Shown here: positions 42,569 to 50,772 of the stretch, piece by piece
How the letters are laid out: every line of letters begins with the position of its first letter
Numbering within the stretch: position 1 is the stretch's first letter
Assembly: GCA_022447855.1 (NCBI GenBank)
Contig: JAKUTX010000003.1
Location: 1 to 64,000, forward strand
DNA length: 64,000 nucleotides
From: UBA6927 sp022447855
GTDB lineage: Bacteria; Chloroflexota; Dehalococcoidia; Lucifugimonadales; UBA6927
Direction: 5' to 3'
The notes under the pieces: generated by a model
What the model was told of the DNA's origin: nothing
The model's input: the letters and a program-made list of their open reading frames with translations, nothing else
The model's database searches: none
Translations under genes and position numbers: made by a program

Positions 42569-43437
42569 TAGTTATTCTCCTTTGCGCGCTCAATTGATTT
42601 GGCCAGTGAACGCCTAGTTAACACATCACAAAGATGTTTACGGTATTCAATGGTTCCACGCATATCAGTAATCGGTTTTGCTGCTTCTTTGGCCATTTGT
42701 CCAGCTTCAGCAATTGTTGATTCATTAGCCGGCTTACCTGCAATTGCATCGCCAATTGACTCTACGTAAATTGGAGTTGGAGCTACAGAAGCAAGAGTAA
42801 CTCTTGCAGACTTAATGTTGTCTCCATCCAAAACCACAGATGTTCCTACACCTACTACAGCTATATCCATTTCATTACGAGGAATGAACCTCATATAGTG
42901 CGCGCCAGAACCTTTTCCAGGAGACGGAAAACTTATAGAAATTAAAATCTCATCACCTGACAAGACAGTCCTTCTCGGACCAATACAGAATTCTTCCAGA
43001 GGAACCTGTCGAACCCCATTTGGGCCAGTAATGTTTGCAACTCCACCATAAGCAATCATAGCTGGAATTGAATCTCCACTCGGAGCAGCATTACACAGAT
43101 TACCGCCCAATGATGCCCTTCCTTGAATTTGAGTTCCTCCAATAATGGATGAAGAATCCACCAATCCTGGAAAATGTTCCTTCACACCAGAATCGTTGTA
43201 TATCTTGTAACACGGAACAGCGGCTCCTACTGTTAAACCATTTCCATTTAATGACAACTCATTAAGTTCCGGAATGGCCTTAACATCCACTACTAAACCT
43301 GGCGCCAATGCACCGGCTCTCATCTGTACAATTAAATCTGTACCACCAGCGAGAAGTTTCGCTTCGCCATTCGCAGATGACAGTAACTTGACTGCATCAT
43401 CAACAGACGACGGGTTTTCAAAATCGATCCACTTCAA
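42568..43437 (-). CDS. Molybdenum hydroxylase FAD-binding subunit
   Basis: The FAD subunit (289 aa), CoxM/xanthine-dehydrogenase type. The FAD-binding phrases are AKLLAGGTDLIVQMR (about residues 27-41) and the TQIQGRASLGGNLCNAAPSGDS block. The C-terminal CO-dehydrogenase flavoprotein domain follows. I use TTG at 43437, which has GGAGGG at the right distance; the open frame runs 33 nt further upstream without one. It is the first gene of the operon. Confidence 0.94.
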   Translation of the reverse strand: MKWIDFENPSSVDDAVKLLSSANGEAKLLAGGTDLIVQMRAGALAPGLVVDVKAIPELNELSLNGNGLTVGAAVPCYKIYNDSGVKEHFPGLVDSSSIIGGTQIQGRASLGGNLCNAAPSGDSIPAMIAYGGVANITGPNGVRQVPLEEFCIGPRRTVLSGDEILISISFPSPGKGSGAHYMRFIPRNEMDIAVVGVGTSVVLDGDNIKSARVTLASVAPTPIYVESIGDAIAGKPANESTIAEAGQMAKEAAKPITDMRGTIEYRKHLCDVLTRRSLAKSIERAKENN

Positions 43438-43508
43438 TTTACCCTCCTTTATATTGAGACAAAAACGCACTCACACAAAAACACCCAGCGCATAAAGTGC
43501 GTGGAGGA

Positions 43509-43537
43509 ATGATACCAAAATTGCGCCCCATGAACAA
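43509..43537 (-). promoter_or_regulatory. Possible promoter of the molybdenum hydroxylase operon
   Basis: On the minus strand, TTGTTC (43537-43532), 17 bp ending TGG, TATCAT (43514-43509): an extended -10 with a weak -35. It gives a leader of about 65 nt. The rest of the gap to 43624 holds a weak plus-strand TTGGCA-N16-TACAAT (43593-43620), very close to the next gene. Confidence 0.4.
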
Positions 43538-43624
43538 CATTAATTTTAATAATGTGTTAAGTTTTCAAAAGCGGTCAAAATCCTTCGTTGTTTTGGCAGC
43601 ATTTTCAAAGGTAATACAATTCTC

Positions 43625-44767
43625 ATGAACCGAATGAACAACACAAATCAATTTTATAATTCCATAGGTGTCAAAAAAGTAATAAATGGGGCTAGTTGGT
43701 TAACAAAACTAGGTGGAAGTATAATGCCAAGTCCTGTCATCAAAACCATGGAAGAAGCTTCTAAATGGTTTGTAGATATGGACGATCTTAATCAAAAAGC
43801 AGGGGAATTCATTGCAAAGATTACCGGAGCAGAAGCAGGACTAGTTACAGCAGGAGCTGCTTCTGGAATGGTTCTTCAGGCAGCAGCTTGTATAGCAGGC
43901 AGTGACCCATACAAGATTAATCAATTACCAAATACTAACGGAATGAAAAACGAAATTATCATTGATAAGGGACACCTCGTAGCCTATCACCATAGCTTTA
44001 GAGCCGCAGGAGCAAAAATGGTTGAAATTGGCGGAGTAGGCAATACAGAAGAATGGGAACTCGAACATAGTATCAATTGCCAAACTGCAGCTGTAGCTTA
44101 TATTTTCAGCCCAGTACATCACGGGGCAATTCCACTAGAAAAAGTAATAAAAATTGCTCATTCTAAAGAAATCCCAGTAATTGTAGATGCTTCGGCTATG
44201 CTTCCTCCCCAAGAAAATCTGCAAAAATTTATCAATATGGGTGCAGACATGGTAACTTTCAGCGGAGGAAAAGGTATTCGAGGACCCCAATCAACTGGAA
44301 TACTTTGCGGGAAAAAACATTTAATTGAAGCTGCTTATTTGAACGGGCCACCTCATGCTAATGCAGTTTGTAGGTCTGCAAAAGTATGTAAAGAAGAAAT
44401 TGCAGGATTAATTACAGCCCTTCAATTGTTTATAGACACTGATTTTGACCAAATAATTAGTGAATGGACAGAAAAATGTACTTTCATAGTCGAATCTGTT
44501 TGCAAACTCCCTGGAGTTCAAGCAAAAGTTGAAAAGACGAATCCACAAATCCTTAGTGCAGAAACCACTCACCCCCGAGCAATAATTGATTTTGACGAAA
44601 CATGGAATGGATTAAAAGGTGAGGAATTAATTAATATTCTATCTACTGGAGATCCTTCAATCCAAGTTAGACCAAGCGAAAAAAATGGAATTACAATCCA
44701 TCCAGTAAACCTCCAAACGGGGGAAGAAAAAATTATTGTTGAAAAACTCATAGAATTATTAAAATAA
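43625..44767 (+). CDS. SelA-like PLP-dependent enzyme
   Basis: A 380-aa fold-type I PLP enzyme of the SelA-like group, which includes D-glucosaminate-6-phosphate ammonia-lyase and other lyases of unknown substrate. PLP is expected on Lys216 in TFSGGKGIRGPQSTG; VIVDASAMLPPQENL supplies the Asp that contacts the ring. The N-terminal GVKKVINGASWLTKLGG resembles family members. True SelA (selenocysteine synthesis) is unlikely: the length is short and no selB or tRNA-Sec is seen. A lyase or aminotransferase on an amino sugar acid is possible. The ATG at 43634 is an alternative start. A thioesterase-like and an NHL gene follow on the same strand. Confidence 0.8.
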   Translation: MNRMNNTNQFYNSIGVKKVINGASWLTKLGGSIMPSPVIKTMEEASKWFVDMDDLNQKAGEFIAKITGAEAGLVTAGAASGMVLQAAACIAGSDPYKINQLPNTNGMKNEIIIDKGHLVAYHHSFRAAGAKMVEIGGVGNTEEWELEHSINCQTAAVAYIFSPVHHGAIPLEKVIKIAHSKEIPVIVDASAMLPPQENLQKFINMGADMVTFSGGKGIRGPQSTGILCGKKHLIEAAYLNGPPHANAVCRSAKVCKEEIAGLITALQLFIDTDFDQIISEWTEKCTFIVESVCKLPGVQAKVEKTNPQILSAETTHPRAIIDFDETWNGLKGEELINILSTGDPSIQVRPSEKNGITIHPVNLQTGEEKIIVEKLIELLK

Positions 44768-44796
44768 GTTCGTAACCCAAATTTATGGAGAAGAAA

Positions 44797-45171
44797 ATGA
44801 CAATGGACAAATTTAAATCAGGACAATCTGCAAATGTGGATTTTGTAATTACCTCAGAAATGAGTACTAATAGAACTGGTAAACCCGGAGCTGAAGTACT
44901 TTCAACTCCATCTTTGTTAGGACTAATGGAGGGTGCGTGTATAAAGCTGACAGAACCATTGCTTCCTGAAAACTACAGCACCGTAGGATATGCGGTTGAC
45001 GGCTTAAGGCACTTGGCGCCAACTAAAGTTGGAGAAACTGTGACTATTAATATTGAAGTCACAGAAGTTGATTCTCAAAAAATGCGCTTGGGATTTAAGA
45101 TCGAAGCTACAGAAAATGGTAAAACCATAGGAGTTGCTTCCCACAAACGTGCGCTAATATCAACACTTTGA
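44797..45171 (+). CDS. FlK-like hotdog thioesterase
   Basis: A 124-aa hotdog-fold protein resembling fluoroacetyl-CoA thioesterase FlK. The catalytic Thr-Glu-His set appears with almost the same spacing: Thr37 (LSTPSL), Glu45 (MEGACIK) and His72 (DGLRHLAPT). Most relatives are general small acyl-CoA thioesterases; fluoroacetate specificity should not be assumed. The ATG at 44797 is chosen because GGAGAAG, lying within an upstream in-frame ATG, is the ribosome site. It follows the PLP enzyme by 29 nt and precedes the NHL propeller by 24 nt. Confidence 0.82.
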   Translation: MTMDKFKSGQSANVDFVITSEMSTNRTGKPGAEVLSTPSLLGLMEGACIKLTEPLLPENYSTVGYAVDGLRHLAPTKVGETVTINIEVTEVDSQKMRLGFKIEATENGKTIGVASHKRALISTL

Positions 45172-45195
45172 AATAATTCAAACGGAGATTTGACT

Positions 45196-46230
45196 GTGCC
45201 TGAATATATTATGGACACTATTGTCGGAAATGGATCAAGGGGATACTCAGGAGATGGACAAAAAGCAACTGTTGCCACACTAAATGAACCATTCCATATA
45301 GATTTCGACTATACAGAAAAACATCTTTATATTGCAGACTGTTTTAATTATTCTATTCGAAAAGTTGACCTTGAAAGCAACATTATTTCGACTGTTTGCG
45401 GAAATGGATCTCAAGGTTATTCTGGAGATGGAGATCAAGCAATTAATGCCACGATAGAAGAACCCTATGCTATTCAGGTAGCAAAAAATGGAGACGTATA
45501 TTTTGCCCAAAGATTCTCTCCAGCAATACGAAAAATTGATTCAAATTCAGGAATTATTTCCACGATAGCTGGAGATGGTATTAAAGGTAATCGAGGCGAT
45601 GGTGGATTAGCAATTAATGCGCGTTTTCTTGAGCCAAATGACTGTGTATTTGACAACAGTGGAGGGCTATTAATTGCTGATATTCAGGATCAGCGAATTC
45701 GAAGAATCGATTTATCAACTGGAACAATCAATACAATTGCGGGAAACGGTAAACTAGAACATTCAGGAGATGGTGGCCCTGCAAAAAATTCATCAATACA
45801 TGGAGCACGGGCAATAGCGGTTGATAACGATGGCAGTGTTTTTATTTGTGAAAGAGAAGGGAATTCTATCAGGAAAATTGATACAAATGGAATAATTACT
45901 ACAGTTGCAGGCACAGGTGATAGTGGATATTCTGGAGACGGGGAATTGGGAATAAATGCAACTTTCCGTGGGCCCAAAGCAATTAGATGTAATAAGAACG
46001 GGGATTTATTAATAGTTGATACTGAAAACCATGCAATAAGGATTCTATCGTCCAAAACAAATATTGTTGAAACAATTGCAGGAGGCTCAAAGGGCGAAGG
46101 TGGAGATGGTCGAACTGCAACCTCTGCCGAGCTAGACAGACCTCATGGAGCAATTAGTGACTCCCGTGGAAATGTGATCATTGCAGATAGCAATAACCAC
46201 CGGGTTCGAATAGCAAAACTGTTGAATTAA
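45196..46230 (+). CDS. NHL-repeat six-bladed beta-propeller protein
   Basis: A 344-aa propeller built of six repeats. Each blade has a loop like GNGSRGYSGDG followed by Ala-rich spacing, then phrases such as LYIADCFNYSIRKVDL. The six loops read GNGSRGYSGDG, GNGSQGYSGDG, GDGIKGNRGDG, GNGKLEHSGDG, GTGDSGYSGDG and GGSKGEGGDG. No signal peptide is visible, so it is probably cytoplasmic. NHL proteins act as lyases or lactonases or as binding scaffolds; the activity here is unknown. Start GTG at 45196, 8 nt after GGAG; the TTG at 45190 is too close to that site. Its 3' end forms half of a perfect inverted repeat. Confidence 0.85.
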   Translation: MPEYIMDTIVGNGSRGYSGDGQKATVATLNEPFHIDFDYTEKHLYIADCFNYSIRKVDLESNIISTVCGNGSQGYSGDGDQAINATIEEPYAIQVAKNGDVYFAQRFSPAIRKIDSNSGIISTIAGDGIKGNRGDGGLAINARFLEPNDCVFDNSGGLLIADIQDQRIRRIDLSTGTINTIAGNGKLEHSGDGGPAKNSSIHGARAIAVDNDGSVFICEREGNSIRKIDTNGIITTVAGTGDSGYSGDGELGINATFRGPKAIRCNKNGDLLIVDTENHAIRILSSKTNIVETIAGGSKGEGGDGRTATSAELDRPHGAISDSRGNVIIADSNNHRVRIAKLLN

Positions 46231-46254
46231 TCTATTTAGATCAATTCAACAGTT
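46217..46254. terminator. Bidirectional hairpin between two convergent genes
   Basis: AACTGTTGAATT (46217-46228) is repeated exactly inverted as AATTCAACAGTT (46243-46254), 12-bp arms with a 14-nt middle that can pair further (TCT/AGA). The arms code for the last residues of both the NHL gene (plus) and the JAMM gene (minus), which end 5 nt apart. No long T run follows on either side. Confidence 0.5.
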
Positions 46255-46658
46255 ATTTCTTCAACCTTGCCAGAAGAATCAACATTAAATGCCAAAATCT
46301 TTGGATTGACCTTGTCATGTAAAACTACTAACACAAATGGAAAATCGATCCATCCATTTTCCAAAGCTAAACGACGATCGGTTTCAGAAAAACGATCAGC
46401 GCCTCGAGTATGTGAATGATAGCAAGCAATTACATCTAAAGACCTTCTTTCCGATTCTTGCCATGCATTAACATATTCTTGAGGATCCATTTGATATCGA
46501 GTAGGACTATTTACAATGTTAGTAATCTCTCGAATCTCTGTAATTTCGGGGTAATCATTCCCTGCCTGTCCAAGCAATAATCCACAACACTCATTCGGGG
46601 ATTCTTCTAGAGCATGAGAGATTAGGCGGTCACCTACTTGTTTAGAAATTTTTAACAT
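46236..46658 (-). CDS. JAMM/MPN+ zinc metalloprotease
   Basis: A 140-aa stand-alone JAMM (Mov34/PAD-1) domain. All active-site residues are present: Glu23 (SPNECCGLL) and His81-x-His83-x7-Ser91-x2-Asp94 (HSHTRGADRFSETD). Bacterial single-domain JAMM proteins such as Mec and QbsD cut residues or amino acids from the C-terminal Gly-Gly of ubiquitin-fold sulfur carriers. A carrier with just such a tail (GGEF) is encoded at 39499-39771. The ATG at 46658 has AGGAG at good distance. It stands alone, divergent from the TPR gene. Confidence 0.92.
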   Translation of the reverse strand: MLKISKQVGDRLISHALEESPNECCGLLLGQAGNDYPEITEIREITNIVNSPTRYQMDPQEYVNAWQESERRSLDVIACYHSHTRGADRFSETDRRLALENGWIDFPFVLVVLHDKVNPKILAFNVDSSGKVEEITVELI

Positions 46659-46790
46659 GTTAGCTCCTGTAAAAAGTTAAACTGATTCCTAAGCTTATCA
46701 AAACCCAATTAAGTTACAATGAGAATAAAGTTTGTAAATAAACAAACTTGCACTACAGAACTATATTAAACCCTGAAAGGCATTTATTTA

Positions 46791-47321
46791 ATGAAATCAA
46801 TTCCATCATACAACTCAAAGGAATTATTCCCAGAACCAACCCCAAATGATGTAGAAAAGTACTCGAAATTAATCGAGCATGACTCATCAAATACATTTGC
46901 ATATTTCTTGAGGGCAAATGCCTTTGCGAGACAAAAAAAATATCCTGAATCTATTGCAGATTTAGAAAAGGTGTTAGAAATCGACCCTCAAAACCCCATG
47001 GCTATAAACAACCTTGGAACTGCTTATATGTGTCAAGGAGAAATATCACAAGCATTCGATTATTTTCAATCAGCCATACAAATAGATCCTAATTACTACG
47101 ATGCTTTTCACAATAGAGCATTGGCGCTTATGGATTTAAATAAAATTGATCAAGCAATAGAAGACCTATCAAAAGCAATTAATTTAAAACCCGATTTCTG
47201 GAGTGCATATAGACACAGAGGGATTGCTTACCATTTAATTGGAGATGAAAAAGCTAGTTATAAAGATTACATAACTGCTAAAAATATGGAAAAACCTGCT
47301 AGGTCAAAATTCGATGACTAA
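46791..47321 (+). CDS. TPR-repeat protein
   Basis: A 176-aa protein made of tetratricopeptide repeats, about four, from residue 35 on: NTFAYFLRANAFARQKKYPE, AINNLGTAYMCQGEISQAFD, AFHNRALALMDLNKIDQAIE and AYRHRGIAYHLIGDEKASYK, each with the usual small and aromatic positions. No signal peptide or membrane segment; a soluble protein-protein adaptor is likely. The partner is unknown. Only AAGG at some distance precedes the ATG. It is convergent with folE, with 3 nt between the stops. Confidence 0.85.
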   Translation: MKSIPSYNSKELFPEPTPNDVEKYSKLIEHDSSNTFAYFLRANAFARQKKYPESIADLEKVLEIDPQNPMAINNLGTAYMCQGEISQAFDYFQSAIQIDPNYYDAFHNRALALMDLNKIDQAIEDLSKAINLKPDFWSAYRHRGIAYHLIGDEKASYKDYITAKNMEKPARSKFDD

Positions 47322-47324
47322 AAA

Positions 47325-47963
47325 CTACAAGTTTTGATTAGAATCAATCCTCATATTCAAATATCTTTGTAATTTCTCTTCTAAGCTTGGGTTTTTCAAG
47401 AAAACTCCCCTTCGAGCTGTTGTAAGTGTGCTACTTCCGGTTTGTCTAACCCCTCTTTGAATCATACAATAATGAACAGCATGAACTATCACAAAAACTC
47501 CCATCGGGTTTAAATGCTTATCAATAGCTTGAGCAATTTGTTGAGTCATTCTTTCTTGCATCTGCAATCGTCTTGCAAAAACCTCAACCACTCTACTTAA
47601 CTTACTTAGTCCTGTAACAACTCCACCATTGTAGTTAGGAATATATGCGACGTGTACAATTCCTCTGATTGGAGCAATATGATGCTCACACATTGAGACA
47701 AATTCAATATTATCGAGAATAATCATGTCATCTGACTCTGCAGGAAAATCATCTTCATCCAATTGAAAAATCACTTTAAGATGCTCTTCAGGATCTTGCT
47801 GCAATCCAGCAGTATACTCCATAAGAGCCTCAGCCCATCTTCTTGGAGTTCCTGCCAATCCCTCTCTGCTAGGATCTTCTCCCAATAACTCCAATATCTG
47901 CTTCAGATATTTTGTAAGTTTTAATTTTAAATTAGGATCTCTGGGATCTTTATCTGCAAACAC
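47325..47963 (-). CDS. folE: GTP cyclohydrolase I
   Basis: Converts GTP to dihydroneopterin triphosphate, the entry to folate and to queuosine. The zinc site is in FVSMCEHHIAPIRG with the partner Cys in VHAVHYCMIQRGVRQ. VVTGLSKLSRVVEVFARRLQMQERMT is the classical signature. Length 212 aa. The start is GTG at 47963, served by AGGAA inside the end of queC, 2 nt upstream. With queC and queD on the same strand it may mainly feed queuosine. Confidence 0.96.
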   Translation of the reverse strand: MFADKDPRDPNLKLKLTKYLKQILELLGEDPSREGLAGTPRRWAEALMEYTAGLQQDPEEHLKVIFQLDEDDFPAESDDMIILDNIEFVSMCEHHIAPIRGIVHVAYIPNYNGGVVTGLSKLSRVVEVFARRLQMQERMTQQIAQAIDKHLNPMGVFVIVHAVHYCMIQRGVRQTGSSTLTTARRGVFLKNPSLEEKLQRYLNMRIDSNQNL

Positions 47964-47965
47964 TT

Positions 47966-48613
47966 TTAGTTCCTATACATTGTTAAATCTTCAACATTAG
48001 CCTTATTAAATGCATCCTGTCTTTCCTTGCATTTATTACATTGACCACAATGGCTAAGATCTTGTGGCTCCATACATGTTAACGTTAAATCAAGTGGCAA
48101 GCTACAAAACTTTTTTATCAGTTCATGCTTTTTAGTACCTCTATAGGGTGCAGAAACCTCGACTGAGAACGCTAATCCTTTACTAAGAATTTTCCCAAAC
48201 TCATCAAAGAATTCATCAGTAGCATCGGGAAAAGGATTATCATCTAATGAACCTATAGATACCTCGCTTACATCATGAGTACTACACCAAACAGCAGCAA
48301 GCCCAATGAGAATGATATTACGTCCTGGCAAAAATACTTCACTGTCAGGTTCATCTCTGCCTGGAGCTTTTTGATCTGTCAAACTCCAATGATTAAGATA
48401 AAAAGGAGTGATTGGCATTTTTATAATTGTAAGGGTTTGAATATTAGGATTATCAATTTTTTTAATGAATCTTTTTAGAGTCTTCAATTCTGAATTTTCC
48501 CACTTTAATCCTTCTTGCAAATAAATAGGATAAACAATTGAATCTTGTGCACGATCCGCCATCAAAACACAGCTGTCTAAGCCACCACTAACTAAAACTG
48601 CTACTTTTCCCAT
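47966..48613 (-). CDS. queC: 7-cyano-7-deazaguanine synthase
   Basis: Makes preQ0 from 7-carboxy-7-deazaguanine, ammonia and ATP. The PP-loop SGGLDS is at residues 9-14. The C-terminal zinc-binding cysteines are in TLTCMEPQDL and SHCGQCNKCKERQ. Length 215 aa. folE begins 2 nt after its stop and queD lies 26 nt upstream, so it belongs to a queuosine/pterin operon. Confidence 0.95.
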   Translation of the reverse strand: MGKVAVLVSGGLDSCVLMADRAQDSIVYPIYLQEGLKWENSELKTLKRFIKKIDNPNIQTLTIIKMPITPFYLNHWSLTDQKAPGRDEPDSEVFLPGRNIILIGLAAVWCSTHDVSEVSIGSLDDNPFPDATDEFFDEFGKILSKGLAFSVEVSAPYRGTKKHELIKKFCSLPLDLTLTCMEPQDLSHCGQCNKCKERQDAFNKANVEDLTMYRN

Positions 48614-48639
48614 ATTTCACATGAAGATTCCCATCTAAT

Positions 48640-49056
48640 CTAATTTTCACTAAATGCGGCACAACTGGTAGAAGTTTCCCAAACTCTTACTTCAGAAACA
48701 TTTAATTTTTGATTTCTTGCTTGATAAAAAATATGTCGAGCAATATTTTCCGCTGTTGGATTTTCTTCCATTAAATACATGGGCTGATCAAATTTCCTAA
48801 ACACCTCAACCATTGGATCTTTTTTACATAAAATCATTTTATGATCCATACTATCTTCAACCCACCGACGTATCAGATCACGGATTTCATTAAAATCTAT
48901 AACCATCCCCCTCTTATCCAAATCAGAACTTTCAACATCAATTTCGACCACTCCATTGTGACCATGTAAATAACGACATTTGCCATCATAATTTAACAGC
49001 CTGTGACCATAAGCAAATTCAAAAGATTTTGTTACTCTGAAAATCATACCACTCAT
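48640..49056 (-). CDS. queD: 6-carboxy-5,6,7,8-tetrahydropterin synthase
   Basis: Second step to preQ0, converting dihydroneopterin triphosphate. Zinc ligands are His18 (FAYGHRL), His31 and His33 (YLHGHNG); the catalytic Cys27 (YDGKCRYL) is where it is in E. coli QueD. Length 138 aa. A start at the second Met (49047) is possible. The upstream SDR gene stops immediately before the ATG (TAGATG), indicating one operon. queE is not in the window. Confidence 0.94.
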   Translation of the reverse strand: MSGMIFRVTKSFEFAYGHRLLNYDGKCRYLHGHNGVVEIDVESSDLDKRGMVIDFNEIRDLIRRWVEDSMDHKMILCKKDPMVEVFRKFDQPMYLMEENPTAENIARHIFYQARNQKLNVSEVRVWETSTSCAAFSEN

Positions 49057-49818
49057 CTAATCAATTCCAGGACCCGCAAGATGTCTGCCAGAATCCACTC
49101 TAATAGTTTCTCCTGTAATTGTCTCAGACTTAAGAAGTGAAATAATCAATTCAGCCATTTCTTCGGCTGAAGATTCACGTCTTAGAGGAGATTTTTCAAT
49201 GACTCCAGTTGTCCAAGTTTGTTTATCTATTTCTGGAGGCCTCGCAGTTGGCCCAGGGGCAATAGAATTAACTAAAATTCCGTGTGATGCCAATTCTACA
49301 GCGAAGCATCTAGTCATAAAATCAATCGCAGCTTTTGAGGTGAGGTATGGCAAATACCCGGCATACGGAGTGTTTCCAGCAGCCCAATCAGTAAAAAACA
49401 TTATATGGCCTTTTGTAGGAGCGAGATTATTTTTCATCATCTCTGCAACGTTAATGGCGAACAAAAAACTTCCTTTAGCATCCGCCATATTTTCGTCCCA
49501 TGTAGAACTATCTAAACTTTCAAGGGGGGTATGATTATATTGAGAAGCTAAATTTATAGCAAAATTTAATTCCCCAAACTTCGCTTCAACCTCTTTAATC
49601 ATGTTCTTTACACTATCTTCACTAGTAATATCTACTTGAAGAATAAATGAATCTGGGGAAGTTTTTATTACTTCATCCAAAAGATTTTGGGCATCAACTT
49701 TTGAATGCCGATATGTAATCGCAATTCGCATTCCTTCATCGGCAAATCTTTTTGCTAACACTTGGCCAACTCGTTTAGCTCCAACTATGACTACGGATTT
49801 ATCATCAAGCGAGATCAA
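49057..49818 (-). CDS. Short-chain dehydrogenase, pteridine-reductase-like
   Basis: A 253-aa classical SDR. The cofactor motif is VIVGAKRVGQVLAKRF, with Arg in place of the usual glycine, as in pteridine reductase/FolM-type SDRs (TGxxxRxG). The catalytic YxxxK is in PYLTSKAAIDFM, and NSIAPGPTARP follows. Adjacent genes make pterins (queD, queC, folE), which supports reduction of a dihydropterin or dihydrofolate; without that context it would be an unassigned SDR. It heads the four-gene run, with stop and next start abutting. Confidence 0.78.
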   Translation of the reverse strand: MISLDDKSVVIVGAKRVGQVLAKRFADEGMRIAITYRHSKVDAQNLLDEVIKTSPDSFILQVDITSEDSVKNMIKEVEAKFGELNFAINLASQYNHTPLESLDSSTWDENMADAKGSFLFAINVAEMMKNNLAPTKGHIMFFTDWAAGNTPYAGYLPYLTSKAAIDFMTRCFAVELASHGILVNSIAPGPTARPPEIDKQTWTTGVIEKSPLRRESSAEEMAELIISLLKSETITGETIRVDSGRHLAGPGID

Positions 49819-49920
49819 CCAAATACTCCAAATTCATAACCGTTTTTTCTATTAATAATTGTAGCACAAATTCAAAACTTCACTTCCAACAAATACCCCA
49901 CATTATGCTAGGATGTCGTA

Positions 49921-50691
49921 ATGAGTCATCAAAAACAATGGTTTAACGATTTCTTTGGGTCAGACTATTTAAAAATATATTCTGGCAACTTTGACTCCAA
50001 ACGTACTATCGAGGAAGTCAATTTCATAATTGAAACCCTAAGCTTAAAGCCTAAATCGAAAATTCTGGACTTGTGCTGTGGTCAAGGAAGGCACTCAATC
50101 GAACTATCCATTAAGGGCATGAATGTTGTTTCCCAAGATTTAATTCAAGCATACTTAGATATAGCTGAAGTGGAAGCTAAAGCAAAAAAAGTCAATATTT
50201 CTACCATCTGCTCAGACATGTCTACAATACCTTTCGAATCAGAATTTGACGCAATAATAAACATGTTCACAGCGTTCGGTTACCTAAACTCCAAAAATGA
50301 CGATTCCCAAGTCCTAAAGGAGATGTATAAGTCACTTAAACCTGGAGGAAAACTACTCATTGATACTTTAAACCGTGAATGGGTAATTATAAACAATATT
50401 GAGCGAGAGTGGCGCCAAGACAAAGATGGAACACTAATTATTGAGGAGAGAAATTTTGACCTTGAAACAAGTCGAAACCACGTTAGTTTTAAATTAGTAT
50501 CTCCAGAAGGAAAAATCAAAGAAATAGAAGGGCATAAAATCAGACTTTACACCCTTACTGAGCTAATACAAATGCTTGAAAATGCGAATTTTGTTTTTAA
50601 GAAAGCATTTGGGTATTATAATTCTTCAAATTATGACAAGCATTCTCGTAGAATGATAATTCTCGCAGAAAAACCACTCGTTAAAAACTAA
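49921..50691 (+). CDS. Class I SAM-dependent methyltransferase
   Basis: A 256-aa Rossmann-fold methyltransferase. The SAM-binding motif I is ILDLCCGQGRHSIELS (about residues 48-63), motif II/III ISTICSDMSTIPFES, and LKPGGKLLIDTLNR is the post-motif strand. The substrate cannot be read. The C-terminal part (HKIRLYTLTELIQMLENANF) resembles small-molecule or ubiquinone-type methyltransferases. AGGA lies 7 nt before the ATG. It is divergent from the pterin operon and upstream of cimA by 81 nt. Confidence 0.85.
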   Translation: MSHQKQWFNDFFGSDYLKIYSGNFDSKRTIEEVNFIIETLSLKPKSKILDLCCGQGRHSIELSIKGMNVVSQDLIQAYLDIAEVEAKAKKVNISTICSDMSTIPFESEFDAIINMFTAFGYLNSKNDDSQVLKEMYKSLKPGGKLLIDTLNREWVIINNIEREWRQDKDGTLIIEERNFDLETSRNHVSFKLVSPEGKIKEIEGHKIRLYTLTELIQMLENANFVFKKAFGYYNSSNYDKHSRRMIILAEKPLVKN

Positions 50692-50772
50692 TATTAAACT
50701 GATTCTAAATGTGCAATGTGATACGATTTACCGAGATATCATTAGCTTAGCCTATACCGTAAGGGAAATTTT

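Noticed and set aside
43625..44767. Genuine selenocysteine synthase SelA
   Set aside because: Too short, no selB, selD or tRNA-Sec in the window, and the neighbours are metabolic genes.
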